Assembly (NCBI RefSeq): GCF_900102745.1
Contig: NZ_FMZF01000007.1
Location: 186,001-250,000, forward strand
Reading direction: 5' to 3'
DNA length: 64,000 bases
From: Geodermatophilus telluris
GTDB taxonomy: Bacteria; Actinomycetota; Actinomycetes; Mycobacteriales; Geodermatophilaceae
The notes under the pieces are model-generated. The model was given only the letters and a program-made list of their open reading frames with translations, had not been told where the DNA came from and ran no database searches. This document shows, piece by piece, positions 55,601 to 63,436 of this stretch. Positions within the stretch are counted from its first letter, which is position 1. Every line of letters begins with the position of its first letter. The position numbers and the translations under genes were made by a program.

Positions 55601-57705
55601 ACGCCCCCGCCTTTCACGACGACGACCGGGCACTGGCCGAGGAGATCGCCGCCCGTGCCGCGCTCGCCCTGGACAACGCGCTGCTGCTCGCCGAGGAGCG
55701 GGCCGCCGCGCGCCGGCTGGGCCTGCTGCAGCGGGCCACCGCGGAGCTCTCGGCGGCCAGCACGCCGGTCGACGTCGCCCGCGCCACGGCCGAGCAGGTG
55801 GGCACGCTGACCGGCCACGGCAGCCGGGTCGGTGTCTTCGAGCTCGACGACGCCGGCCGCGAGCTGCGCCTGCTCGCGCTCACCGGATCGGCGCCCGAGG
55901 CCGAGCGGCAGTGGGCCCGCATCCCGCTGTCGGCGCCGCTGGCGGTCACCACGGCGGTCACCGAGCGGCGGCCGCTCTGGGTCGAGGACATGGCCGACTG
56001 GCCGGGCGCCCGCGGCGGCGACGGACTCCCCGACGGGCAGGTCACCACGCTGGCGGCGTTCGGCCTGACCTCCACCGTGGCGCTGCCGCTGGTGGTGGCC
56101 GGCCGGGTGGTCGGCGTGGCGGGCATCGGCTTCCCGGAGGCCCGCCGCTTCGGCGCGGCCGAGCGCGGCATGCTGCTGGCGGTCGCCGAGCAGTGCGCGC
56201 AGGCCCTCGACCGCGCCCGCCTCTACCGCGCCCAGCAGGACATCGCCTCCACCCTGCAGCGCGACCTGCTGCCCCAGGAGCTGCCGCGGCTCGACCGGCT
56301 GGCCCTGGCCGCCGAGTACCTGCCCGGCGCCGCCGGCACCTCCGCCGGGGGTGACTGGTACGACGTCGTCGAGCTCGGCGGCGGGCGGGTGGCCGTCGCC
56401 GTCGGTGACGTCGTCGGCCAGGGGCCCGCGGCGGCCGGCGTCATGGGCCAGCTGCGCAGCGCCCTGTCCGTGGCGCTGCTGCAGGGCAGCTCGCCGGCCG
56501 AGGCGCTGGAGCTGCTCGACCGGTTCGCCGCGCGGCTGCCCGGCGCCCGGGCGTCCACCGCGGCCTGCCTGGTCCTCGACTGCGAGGCGGGCACGGTGCG
56601 CTGGGCCCGTGCCGGCCACCTGCCGCCCCTGCTGCTCGCCGACGGCTCCGCCACGCTGCTCGAGGACGGCGCGGGCGCGGTGCTCGGCGCCGTCGGACGG
56701 CGGCCCTACGCCGAGGGCAGCGCCACCGTGACGCCCGGCGCGACGCTGCTGCTCTACACCGACGGCCTCGTCGAGCGCCGCGGCGAGCCCCTCGACGCCG
56801 GCCTGGAGCGGCTCCGGACGGCCGCGGCGGGGCTGACCGCCGTCGACCCCGCCCGGCTGACGCGCGCGCTGCTCGCCGCGGTGCTCGACGACTCCACCCC
56901 GCCCGACGACGTCGCCGTGATCGCCGGCCGCCTCACGCCCCCGCCGGTGCACGAGACGCTGCCGGCCGACCCCGCCCGGCTCAGCCGCGTCCGCCGCACG
57001 GTGACCGCCTGGGCGCTGGCCGCCGGCCTCCCCGAGGACAGCCTCGACGACCTGCAGCTGGCCCTCGGCGAGGCCCTCGCCAACGCCGTCGAGCACGCCT
57101 ACGCCGCCAACGGCGGCGAGGGCCGGTGCGAGTACCGCCTCGAGCGCACCCCCGACGGCAGCGTCGACGTCTGCGTCCGGGACGAGGGCGTGTGGCGGCC
57201 GGTGCCGGCCGACCCCGGCCACCGGGGCCGCGGCCTCGAGCTGATCTCCGCCCTGGCCAGCGACGTCGAGGTGGCCCGCACGCCCGACGCCCAGGGCGCC
57301 GACGGCGCCGGGACGACGGTGCGGTTCCGGTTCGTGCCGGCCGGGCCGGGCGCCGCCGACCCGCCGGTGCGCCGGGGACCGGCTCCGTCGGCGGCCGGGC
57401 CGGCGCGCCTGGCGGTGCACCGGGACGGCGACGGCCTCCGGCTGGAGGTCACCGGCGAGGTCGACCTCGCGGTGGCCCCCGCGCTGCGGGCCGAGGGACT
57501 GCGGGCCCTGGAGGAGCTGCCGCCGGGCGGGCGGGCGGTGCTCGACCTGCGGCCGGTGACCTACCTGGCCAGCGCCGGCGTGCACCTGGTGCTCGAGCTG
57601 CGGTCGGCGGCGGCGGCCCGCTCGGGCGGGCTGGACGTGCGGACCCGGCCGGGCTCGGCGGCCGAGCGGGTGCTCGAGCTGGGTGCTCAGCTGGGCCGCC
57701 GCTGA
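52663..57705 (+). CDS. Giant hybrid sensor kinase-PP2C-RsbW-STAS signalling protein
   Basis: 1680 residues, ATG 52663 with GGAGG six bases upstream (GTG 52630 also possible). Domains in order: PAS (1-145), GAF (150-310), HisKA with phospho-His336 in NVSHEFRTPL, HATPase (NLLSNALKF, DTGTGIP, GSGIGLAM), receiver with Asp658 in VVSDVMMPRLDG, PAS (750-870), two GAF (880-1030, 1040-1200), SpoIIE-type PP2C (GGDWYD ending at 1234, GDVVGQG, YTDGLVE, PDDVAVI), RsbW-like ATPase (LGEALANAVEHAY, Asn1474), and STAS (VTYLASAGV, Ser1637). It joins a two-component relay to a full partner-switching module. No output sigma factor is adjacent. Confidence 0.93.
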   Translation: MPALVRTVDWAATPLGPESGWPQSLRTALSICLDSRFPMLVWWGGELVQFYNDAYLPLLGTKHPRSLGQGAAECWAEAWDDLGPLARQVLDGGGATYSQDQLLFLRRHGYVEESYWTFSYSPVTDESGDVGGVFIAVNDTTAQVLGDRRLRALRDLGELSTAPVGSEAEACRAVVDVLAAHRADLPFAVALLRTAGGALEVAGTAGVTDPAVVRRDDLGAAVERVAAGGRSEVVSGLREHAGDRLAAVPVGDLRPDRAVVLPITTAAAADTAGVLVLGVNPYRALDTDYRGFTELVAGHVSTAVSDAQAYLAERRRAEALAELDRAKTDFFSNVSHEFRTPLTLIMGPVAELRSSPVAAADARVAQELEVVERNALRLQKLVNTLLDFSRLQAGRIEARFEPVDLAAVTAELASVFRSAFDRAGLTLTVDCPPLSRPVHVDRDMWEKVVLNLLSNALKFTFTGGVTVRLREEAGGDGGGDGAAVLTVADTGTGIPAAELPRLFERFTRVSGARARSGEGSGIGLAMVRELVALHGGTIDVESTPDVGTAFTVVLPTGTGHLPADRLAAAVPEAPAVSAAAGPYVTEALRWLPGGEGAAAAPETVPARAGRVLVADDNADMRDYVVRLLSPVHRVQAVADGQAALEAAQADPPDLVVSDVMMPRLDGVGLLAALRGDPRTARVPVVLLSARAGQEAAVEGLAAGADDYLVKPFSAQELLARVDAHLQLGRARRAAEQRFTAMADLAPALIWVADGEGRRVFLNAGWSAFTGRPAEEERGEGWREGLHPQDRDRYARTVAAALQRGEGWEVEFRLRRADGAHHWLLERGAPIGGDPRQGAVGSCTDINARYRETERQTLLAEVGTALDRETEVEGQLAGLARLLVERRLADACTVRLVGDDGRLRYVGHAGLDGDPAEAPAGLEPHGGLGRVVLDTGESQLRPRLDGRGDTGVRLDLSSALAVPLSVRGAVRAVLALGRREDAPAFHDDDRALAEEIAARAALALDNALLLAEERAAARRLGLLQRATAELSAASTPVDVARATAEQVGTLTGHGSRVGVFELDDAGRELRLLALTGSAPEAERQWARIPLSAPLAVTTAVTERRPLWVEDMADWPGARGGDGLPDGQVTTLAAFGLTSTVALPLVVAGRVVGVAGIGFPEARRFGAAERGMLLAVAEQCAQALDRARLYRAQQDIASTLQRDLLPQELPRLDRLALAAEYLPGAAGTSAGGDWYDVVELGGGRVAVAVGDVVGQGPAAAGVMGQLRSALSVALLQGSSPAEALELLDRFAARLPGARASTAACLVLDCEAGTVRWARAGHLPPLLLADGSATLLEDGAGAVLGAVGRRPYAEGSATVTPGATLLLYTDGLVERRGEPLDAGLERLRTAAAGLTAVDPARLTRALLAAVLDDSTPPDDVAVIAGRLTPPPVHETLPADPARLSRVRRTVTAWALAAGLPEDSLDDLQLALGEALANAVEHAYAANGGEGRCEYRLERTPDGSVDVCVRDEGVWRPVPADPGHRGRGLELISALASDVEVARTPDAQGADGAGTTVRFRFVPAGPGAADPPVRRGPAPSAAGPARLAVHRDGDGLRLEVTGEVDLAVAPALRAEGLRALEELPPGGRAVLDLRPVTYLASAGVHLVLELRSAAAARSGGLDVRTRPGSAAERVLELGAQLGRR

Positions 57706-57824
57706 CGCCCACCGGCTCCCCCGGGCGGGTGGCAGGGGACACCCCGCCGGGAGGTGTCCCGCCGGGTGTTCCACAATGGGGTCGGACGGCTGGGGACCAC
57801 CGGCCCAGAACGGTCGAGGGGCCC

Positions 57825-58862
57825 GTGGATCCACTCGCTGGGGCCTCCGCCACGCAGGCGGAGCCGGGACGCTCGCGCGCGTCCGTCGGGCAGCCCCCGC
57901 CTGCCTTCTCGCACGCCGCGGCCGCGGTCCAGTCCGCCGACGAGCTCGTCGCGGTGGCCGCCGCGTGCGTCGAGGAGGGGCTGCAGCAGGGGGACCTGCC
58001 GGTCCTCGCCCTCGCCCCGGAGGTGGCCGCGGCGGTCCGCCGCGCGCTCGGCGCAGGGGCCGCTGCGGTCGAGGCCGACGAGCGGATCGCGATGCGCGGG
58101 GTCCGGGCGCCCGACGCCCTGGTCGTCGTCCGGCGCTTCCTGGAGCAGGCGCGCAGCAGCCGCTCGGGCCGGCTGCGCGTCGTCGCCGAGCCGCAGTGGG
58201 GGACCGACCCGCTGCGCTGGCGCGAGGTGCGGCGCTTCGAGTCGATGTCCAACGCGCTGATGGCGCGGGCGCCGGTCACGGCGCTGTGCGTCTACGACCG
58301 CGGGCGGCTGCCCGCCGACGTCGTCGCTGCGGCGCGGCACACCCACCCCGAGCTGATCATGGGTGGCATCCGCGTCGCCAGCAGCGGCTACCACCAGCCG
58401 GAGCAGTACCTGCGCGAGCTCGCCGCCGTCCGCGAGCCGGTCGAGGACGGCCGGCCGGTGCTTGTCGTCGACGGCGCCCCGACCCTGCCGGCGCTGCGCG
58501 GCGCGCTCCGGCAGGTCCTCGCCGACCTGGTGCCCGACGAGGACCGGCGCGCCGACCTGCACCTGGCGCTCGCCGAGGTGGCGGCCAACGCCTTCCGGCA
58601 CGGGCGGCAGCCGGTCTCGGCCCGGGTCTGGACCGACGGCGCGCGGATGGTCTGCACGATCACCGACTCGGGCACCGGCTTCGACGACCCCCTCGCGGGC
58701 TTCGTGCCCGCGCACGGCGACGACCTCGCCGCCGGCGGGATGGGCCTGTGGCTCGCGCGCAAGCTGTGGGACTCCGTCGACCTGCGGCGCGGCCCGCACG
58801 GCCTCACCGTGCGGTTGAGCACCCGCCTCGGCGACCCGCCCGGGCGGTCCAGCGCGGCTTGA
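57825..58862 (+). CDS. MEDS domain / HATPase anti-sigma-type regulator
   Basis: 345 residues, GTG 57825. The first 210 residues follow the MEDS (DcmR-like sensory) fold seen in actinobacterial sensors (AFSHAAAAVQSADELVAVAA, TALCVYDRGRLPADVV). The C-terminal part is an RsbW-like ATPase (LHLALAEVAANAFRHGRQPV, TITDSGTGFDDP, AAGGMGLWLARKLWDSV). It lies 120 bp after the giant kinase gene and may take part in the same circuit. It senses an unknown, probably C1-related or redox ligand. Confidence 0.88.
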   Translation: MDPLAGASATQAEPGRSRASVGQPPPAFSHAAAAVQSADELVAVAAACVEEGLQQGDLPVLALAPEVAAAVRRALGAGAAAVEADERIAMRGVRAPDALVVVRRFLEQARSSRSGRLRVVAEPQWGTDPLRWREVRRFESMSNALMARAPVTALCVYDRGRLPADVVAAARHTHPELIMGGIRVASSGYHQPEQYLRELAAVREPVEDGRPVLVVDGAPTLPALRGALRQVLADLVPDEDRRADLHLALAEVAANAFRHGRQPVSARVWTDGARMVCTITDSGTGFDDPLAGFVPAHGDDLAAGGMGLWLARKLWDSVDLRRGPHGLTVRLSTRLGDPPGRSSAA

Positions 58863-58894
58863 CGCTGTCGATCCCTCACTGCTGAGCTACCGGC

Positions 58895-59398
58895 GTGGAG
58901 GACGCCGTCGACCTCATCCTCGAGCAGTGGGCGCGCGAGCGGCCCGACCTGGACTGCTCGCCGATGGGGGTCATCGGCCGGATCACCCAGCTGCAGCGGG
59001 AGGTCCACCTCGCCCAGCGCGCGACCTTCGCCCGCCACGGCCTCGACGCGCCCGCCTTCGACGTGCTGGCCGCGCTGCGCCGGGCGGGCGAGCCCTACCA
59101 GCTCACGCCGAGCGCGCTCATGCGCACCGCGCTGGTCACCTCCGGGGCGATCACCCAGCGGCTGGACCGGCTGGAGGAGAAGGGCCTGATCACCCGCACG
59201 CGCAGCGAGGCCGACGGCCGGGCCGTCGTCGTCACCCTCACCCCGGCCGGCCGCGCGGCGCTCGACGCCGCGCTGCCCGACCACCTGGAGACCGAGCGCG
59301 GCCTGCTGGCCGGGCTCTCCCCGGCCGAGCTCGCCCAGCTCTCCGGGCTGCTGCGCCGCTTCCTGGTCACCCTCGGGCGGCTGCCGCAGCGTCCCTGA
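58895..59398 (+). CDS. MarR family transcriptional regulator
   Basis: 167 residues, GTG 58895. Winged helix: FDVLAALRRAGEPYQLTPSA, VTSGAITQRLDRLEEKGLIT and RTRSEADGRAVVVTLTPAGR, the last including the DxRxxxVxLT wing motif. No obvious target gene is adjacent besides the MEDS protein. Ligand unknown. Confidence 0.92.
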   Translation: MEDAVDLILEQWARERPDLDCSPMGVIGRITQLQREVHLAQRATFARHGLDAPAFDVLAALRRAGEPYQLTPSALMRTALVTSGAITQRLDRLEEKGLITRTRSEADGRAVVVTLTPAGRAALDAALPDHLETERGLLAGLSPAELAQLSGLLRRFLVTLGRLPQRP

Positions 59399-59460
59399 GC
59401 CCCGGTCCGCTGGGCCGTCCTCCCCTGTCGGGCCGGATCGGCGGCTCCTGGCGTCGGTCC

Positions 59461-59622
59461 ATGACTGGGAAGCCACTGCGGTGCCGGTTCGGGTTGCACT
59501 CCCACGTCCGGCGACACCCGGAGGGCGAGCTGCCCCCGGAGCCGGACGACAAGGTGTGCCGGCGGTGCGGGAGGCGCACGGGCGCCCCGTTCGGGCGGGC
59601 GCCGTGGGTCCTCCCGGGGTGA
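59461..59622 (+). CDS. Small CxxC protein, unknown function
   Basis: 53 residues, ATG 59461. KPLRCRFGLHSHVRR near the start and DDKVCRRCGRRTG near the end give Cys-x-x-Cys plus a Cys/His pair, enough for one zinc site. Similar very short proteins occur across actinobacteria without assigned roles. Ribosome-binding site weak. Confidence 0.55.
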   Translation: MTGKPLRCRFGLHSHVRRHPEGELPPEPDDKVCRRCGRRTGAPFGRAPWVLPG

Positions 59623-59649
59623 CGTCCTCGGTGGTGCGCGGGGCCGGCG

Positions 59650-60663
59650 TCAGTCAGCGGGCGGCACGTCCTCGGGGTGCAGGTCCGGACGCACCCGCAC
59701 GAAGCGCAGCGGGTGCCGGAAGACGCCGGCCTGCAGCGCGGCGTCCGCGCTGACCTCGACGACGACGCCCGGCTCGACCCGCGTCAGCGGCACCGACAGC
59801 CGCCCGCCGCCGAAGCGGCCGGTGCCGATCCGGTCGGGCCAGGGGTGGTCCGGCCCGGCCGGGGTGAGGACGGCGGCCAGTTCGGCCGCGGCGGCGGGGG
59901 AGAGCGGGCTGGTGCGGCCCACGACCACCAGCTCGCCGTCCCGGTAGCGGCCGGCCACCAGCTGGCTCGGCCGCTCGAGCGTGCCGACCACCCCGCCGGC
60001 GAGCACCTCCGTCGTCTCCCAGGACTTGACCTTCAGCCACTCGCGGCGCCCGCCGGCGTAGCGGGTGGCCGCGCCCTTGGCGACCAGGCCCTCGACGCCG
60101 AGGGGGCGGAGGTCCTCGGCCCAGCCCCGGGCCTCCTCCGGGTCGGCGGTGAGGGGCGAGAGCTGCAGCGGCGGGGCCCAGCGGGCGGCCAGCTCCTCGA
60201 GCCGGGCCCGGCGGGTGCGCAGCGGCCGGGCGCGGGTGTCCTCCCCGCCGGCGGCGAGCAGGTCGAAGGCGACGTAGGAGGCCGGGTGCGCGGCGGCCTG
60301 GGCCGCCATGCGCGACAGGGGGGTGACCATGCGGCGCTGCAGCAGGCCGAAGTCGAGGCGCTCGCCGTTCCAGACGACGACCTCGCCGTCGAGCACGGTG
60401 CCGGCCGGCAGCTGCGCGCGGGCGGCCGCGGCGACGTCGGGGAAGCGCTCGGTGAGGTCGCGGCCCTGCTTGGACCACAGCCGCGTGCCCGCCCCGCCGC
60501 GGACGACGACGAGCCGGTAGCCGTCCCACTTGGGCTCGTAGCGGCAGCCGCCGGGCAGCGCGTCGGCCCGCGGCAGGTCCCGCACCGGCTTGGCCAGCTC
60601 GACCGCGACCGGCCCGGCGAGGTCCGGCGGCAGGTCCGGCAACCCCGGGACGGTGAGCGGCAC
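59650..60663 (-). CDS. ligC: ATP-dependent DNA ligase, LigC-like
   Basis: 337 residues from GTG 60661-60663; a longer in-frame start upstream is unlikely. The adenylated Lys45 is in YEPKWDGYRLVV. DGEVVVWNGERLDFGLLQRR, SYVAFDLLAAGGEDT, EGLVAKGAATRYAGGRREWL and KVKSWETTEVLAG are ligase motifs III to V. The OB-fold C-terminal domain follows. The LigC group acts in repair rather than replication in mycobacteria. Confidence 0.92.
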   Translation of the reverse strand: MPLTVPGLPDLPPDLAGPVAVELAKPVRDLPRADALPGGCRYEPKWDGYRLVVVRGGAGTRLWSKQGRDLTERFPDVAAAARAQLPAGTVLDGEVVVWNGERLDFGLLQRRMVTPLSRMAAQAAAHPASYVAFDLLAAGGEDTRARPLRTRRARLEELAARWAPPLQLSPLTADPEEARGWAEDLRPLGVEGLVAKGAATRYAGGRREWLKVKSWETTEVLAGGVVGTLERPSQLVAGRYRDGELVVVGRTSPLSPAAAAELAAVLTPAGPDHPWPDRIGTGRFGGGRLSVPLTRVEPGVVVEVSADAALQAGVFRHPLRFVRVRPDLHPEDVPPAD

Positions 60664-60858
60664 CGGGACAGCGTCGGGGCTGCGCGCCCCCGGGTGCAGG
60701 CTCCCGAGCTGCGGGATCACCCGTTCTGGGAGGGTCGCGACGCTCCGCGACGGCACCGGTCGCGGCGCACGCCGGCGGTCGCGGCGTCTCGGCTCGATCG
60801 GGTCACGGTGCTGCGGCGGGGGTCACGTCCGGTGGCGGAAGGAGCCGGCCGGGGAAAC

Positions 60859-60874
60859 CGTTGAGGTCTCAACG
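60859..60874. promoter_or_regulatory. Palindrome upstream of the FMN reductase gene
   Basis: CGTTGAG-GT-CTCAACG (60859-60874) has perfect 7-bp arms with a two-base centre. It ends 29 bp before the GTG, in the position of an operator over the promoter. MarR- and HxlR-type regulators use similar sites. Whether the MarR gene at 58895 acts here is not known. Confidence 0.55.
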
Positions 60875-60903
60875 AGTCGTTCCCGCCGTCCACGGAGGTC
60901 CCG

Positions 60904-61479
60904 GTGTCCCGTCCCGTCCTGCAGGTCATCGCCGCCAGCACCCGTCCCGGCCGCCGGGGCATCGCCGTCGCCCGCTGGGTGCAGCGCCTGGCGCAGGAGC
61001 ACGGCGGCTTCGACGTCGAGCTGGTCGACCTCGCCGAGGTGGCCCTGCCGGTGTTCGACGAGCCGAACCACCCGCGGCTGCAGCAGTACACCCACCAGCA
61101 CACCAGGGACTGGAGCGCGACGGTCGCCCGCGCCGACGCGTTCGTCCTCGTCACCCCGGAGTACAACCACTCCTTCCCGGCGTCGCTGAAGAACGCCCTG
61201 GACTACCTGTCGGTCGAGTGGGCGGACAAGGCGGCCGGGCTGGTCACCTACGGCGGCGTCTCGGCCGGCCTGCGGGCGTCGTCGGCGGTCAAGCCGGTGC
61301 TCGGCGCGCTGCGGGTGCACACCGTCCCCGAGGCGGTCTCGGTGCCGTTCTTCGCCCAGTTCCTCGACGAGGAGGACGAGTTCGTGCCCAACGCCGAGCT
61401 CGAGGCCGGCGGCAAGGCGATGCTCGACGAGCTCGCCCGCGTCACCCCCGCCCTGCGCTCCCTGCGCGCCGCCGCGTAG
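60904..61479 (+). CDS. NAD(P)H-dependent FMN reductase / quinone reductase
   Basis: 191 residues, GTG 60904. VLQVIAASTRPGRRGIAVAR binds the FMN phosphate and FVLVTPEYNHSFPASLKNAL is the conserved flavodoxin-like loop of the NADPH_dep_FMN_red family. It probably reduces quinones or azo compounds. The 3' end overlaps the convergent NUDIX gene by 38 bp. A palindrome upstream suggests repressor control. Confidence 0.9.
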   Translation: MSRPVLQVIAASTRPGRRGIAVARWVQRLAQEHGGFDVELVDLAEVALPVFDEPNHPRLQQYTHQHTRDWSATVARADAFVLVTPEYNHSFPASLKNALDYLSVEWADKAAGLVTYGGVSAGLRASSAVKPVLGALRVHTVPEAVSVPFFAQFLDEEDEFVPNAELEAGGKAMLDELARVTPALRSLRAAA

Positions 61480-62011
61480 CCGGTTCCCGGCCGCCCAGCA
61501 GGAGGAGGGCCCAGGCGGCGAGGGAGGGACCGTCGGTGAACCGGCCGTCGCGGACCATCGCCCGCAGCTCGGCCTCCGGCACGAACGCCGCCACCATGTC
61601 GGCCTCGGTCGCCTCGCGGGCGGTCGGGCCGGGCGTGAGGTCGGTGGCCAGCCAGACGTCGAACTCCTGGGTGGACAGCCCCGGGGCGAGGTCCGCGTGG
61701 CCGAGGTGCTCGAGCCGGCCGGCCCGCAGGCCCGTCTCCTCGGCGAGCTCGGCGCGGGCCAGCTCCTCCGCCGTCCCGCTGCTGCCCGCCGCCCAGGTGC
61801 CCTGGGGGAACTCCCAGGCCCGGCGGCCCAGCGGGTGGCGGAACTGCTCGACCAGCCAGAACCCACCCCGCTCGGCGGCGACGACGACGGCGAAGTCGGG
61901 CTTCTCGACGACGGAGTAGACGCCGGTGGAGCCGTCGGCCCGCTCGACGGTGTCCTCGCGCACCCGGATCCAGGGGTTGCGGTAGACCTCCCGGCTGCCC
62001 GTCGTCCGCAT
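61442..62011 (-). CDS. NUDIX hydrolase, ADP-ribose pyrophosphatase-like
   Basis: 189 residues, ATG 62009-62011. REVYRNPWIRVREDTVERA and FRHPLGRRAWEFPQGTWAAG lead into the NUDIX box TAEELARAELAEETGLRAG. The Arg of the REUxEExGU consensus is Ala here, but the metal-binding EE pair is kept. FVPEAELRAMVRDG closes the domain. It likely hydrolyses ADP-ribose or a similar dinucleotide. It is divergent from the DUF1992 gene. Confidence 0.88.
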   Translation of the reverse strand: MRTTGSREVYRNPWIRVREDTVERADGSTGVYSVVEKPDFAVVVAAERGGFWLVEQFRHPLGRRAWEFPQGTWAAGSSGTAEELARAELAEETGLRAGRLEHLGHADLAPGLSTQEFDVWLATDLTPGPTAREATEADMVAAFVPEAELRAMVRDGRFTDGPSLAAWALLLLGGREPATRRRAGSAGRG

Positions 62012-62045
62012 GCAGCGCAGCCTGGCAGAGGCGGACGATGGGGCG

Positions 62046-62531
62046 GTGACCGACCGCAAGCCGCCGGGCGTGTCCTTCGAGACGTGGGTCGAGCAGCAGA
62101 TCCGGCAGGCGCAGGAGCGCGGTGACCTCACCGGCCTGCGCGGTGCCGGCCGGCCCCTGCCGGCGTGGGACCCCGACGAGACCGCCTACGACTGGGCGAT
62201 CGCCAAGGCCCGCCGGGAGGGTGTCTCGCCCGCGGACATGCTGCCGCCGGGGCTGGCGCTGCGCCGGGAGCGCGACGAGCTGCCCGCGCGGGTGGCCGCG
62301 CTGCCGTCGGAGGACGCCGTGCGGGCTGTGGCCGAGGACTACAACGCCCGGGTCGAGGCCTTCTGGCGGCGACCGGCCGAGAGCCGCTGGTCGCCGGTGC
62401 CGGGCCTGGCCGACGTCGACGCGCTGGTCGGGCGCTGGCGCGCGGACCGGCCGCCGCCCGCTCCCGAGCCGCCGGCCGCGGAGGGCGCGCCCACGCGGTC
62501 GCGCCGCCGCTGGTGGCAGCGGCGGCGCTGA
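62046..62531 (+). CDS. DUF1992 (DnaJ homologue C28-like) protein
   Basis: 161 residues from GTG 62046; an upstream in-frame ATG at 62010 would overlap the divergent gene. KPPGVSFETWVEQQIRQAQE, RGDLTGLRGAGRPLP, ELPARVAALPSEDAVRAVAE and YNARVEAF are the DUF1992 signature. The C terminus is basic and disordered. Function unknown in bacteria. Confidence 0.85.
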   Translation: MTDRKPPGVSFETWVEQQIRQAQERGDLTGLRGAGRPLPAWDPDETAYDWAIAKARREGVSPADMLPPGLALRRERDELPARVAALPSEDAVRAVAEDYNARVEAFWRRPAESRWSPVPGLADVDALVGRWRADRPPPAPEPPAAEGAPTRSRRRWWQRRR

Positions 62532-62543
62532 GCCGGGATCCGT

Positions 62544-62906
62544 TCACGCGGGGACGCGGTCGAGGAAGCCGAGCACGGCGCGGATGCGGCCGTCCCCGTC
62601 CGTGACGGCGACGTCGAACCCGGTCACCGGGGCCTCGGCGCCGTCGGGCCCGAGGTGCCACGTGAAACGCACCTGCTCGTGGTGGGCGTCGGCGTCCCCG
62701 GCGGCCCGGAAGACGAACCCGGGGAACTGTGCCTGGACGGCACCGATGAGGCCGGCGAGCTGCTCGCGGCCGGAGACGTCGGCCACCGGGTCGGTGTAGC
62801 GCACGTCCTCGGTGAACAACGCGTCCACGAGAGCGCGGCGGGCGGCGGGGTCGGTCTCGTTCCAGGCGGCGAGGTAGCGGTCTGCGAGGTCGGGGGTGGC
62901 GGTCAC
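62544..62906 (-). CDS. NTF2/SnoaL-like protein
   Basis: 120 residues, GTG 62904-62906. DLADRYLAAWNETDPAARRA, LVDALFTEDVRYTDPVADVS and VTGFDVAVTDGDGRIRAVLG describe the cone-shaped SnoaL fold. It may be an isomerase, a hydroxylase or a ligand carrier. It is followed upstream by a membrane-protein gene transcribed the same way. Confidence 0.85.
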   Translation of the reverse strand: MTATPDLADRYLAAWNETDPAARRALVDALFTEDVRYTDPVADVSGREQLAGLIGAVQAQFPGFVFRAAGDADAHHEQVRFTWHLGPDGAEAPVTGFDVAVTDGDGRIRAVLGFLDRVPA

Positions 62907-62938
62907 GGCGGTCTCTCCTCGTCTCGTGTCCGGTGCGG

Positions 62939-63349
62939 TCAGTGGGTGCGGAGGGCGGTGAGCTGCAGGGCGGCGAAGCCGGCGACGACGGCGGCCTGGA
63001 GCAGCACCCAGACCGTCCCGGCGGTGGTGAGGTCGAAGCGGCCGGCGGCCACGGCGGCGACGCTGCCGGCGGCCCACAGCGCGTTGGCGCCGACGACGAC
63101 CTCCGTGGCGCCCCGCGAGACGGGCGTGCGGGCGGCGACGAGCGCGACCCCGGCGGCGAAGACGGCGAGGAAGGCGCCCAGCCCGCGCAGCGTCCCGGCG
63201 GGGACGCCGAGCAGGCCGGACAGCAGCGGCGCGGCGGCCAGGTAGGCCAGGCCGTTGACGCCGGTGACGCCGGCGTCCAGGCGCAGCGCCAGGGGGAGCG
63301 GGCCGAGAGGGCGACGGGTGGGGGCGGTGGTCGCGGTGGTGTGCGTCAT
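62939..63349 (-). CDS. Four-helix integral membrane protein
   Basis: 136 residues, ATG 63347-63349. Four hydrophobic segments: DAGVTGVNGLAYLAAAPLLS, GLGAFLAVFAAGVALVAART, TEVVVGANALWAAGSVAAVA and TTAGTVWVLLQAAVVAGFAA. No catalytic motif. It is first in a two-gene unit with the SnoaL-like gene and is divergent from an XRE regulator that may control both. Confidence 0.75.
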   Translation of the reverse strand: MTHTTATTAPTRRPLGPLPLALRLDAGVTGVNGLAYLAAAPLLSGLLGVPAGTLRGLGAFLAVFAAGVALVAARTPVSRGATEVVVGANALWAAGSVAAVAAGRFDLTTAGTVWVLLQAAVVAGFAALQLTALRTH

Positions 63350-63436
63350 GGCGACGACAGTGGCGCCGCGGGGGAGGTGCGTCGATTACCTCGCGGGTAG
63401 GCGACGCCGGACGACGCCGTCGCTAGCGTCCGCGCC

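Noticed and set aside
52606-57834. A 1742-codon open frame on the minus strand opposite the giant kinase
   Set aside because: Composition is low-complexity Arg/Gly/Ala/Gln with no domain; it stays open because stop codons are rare at this base composition, and it mirrors a clearly coding plus strand.
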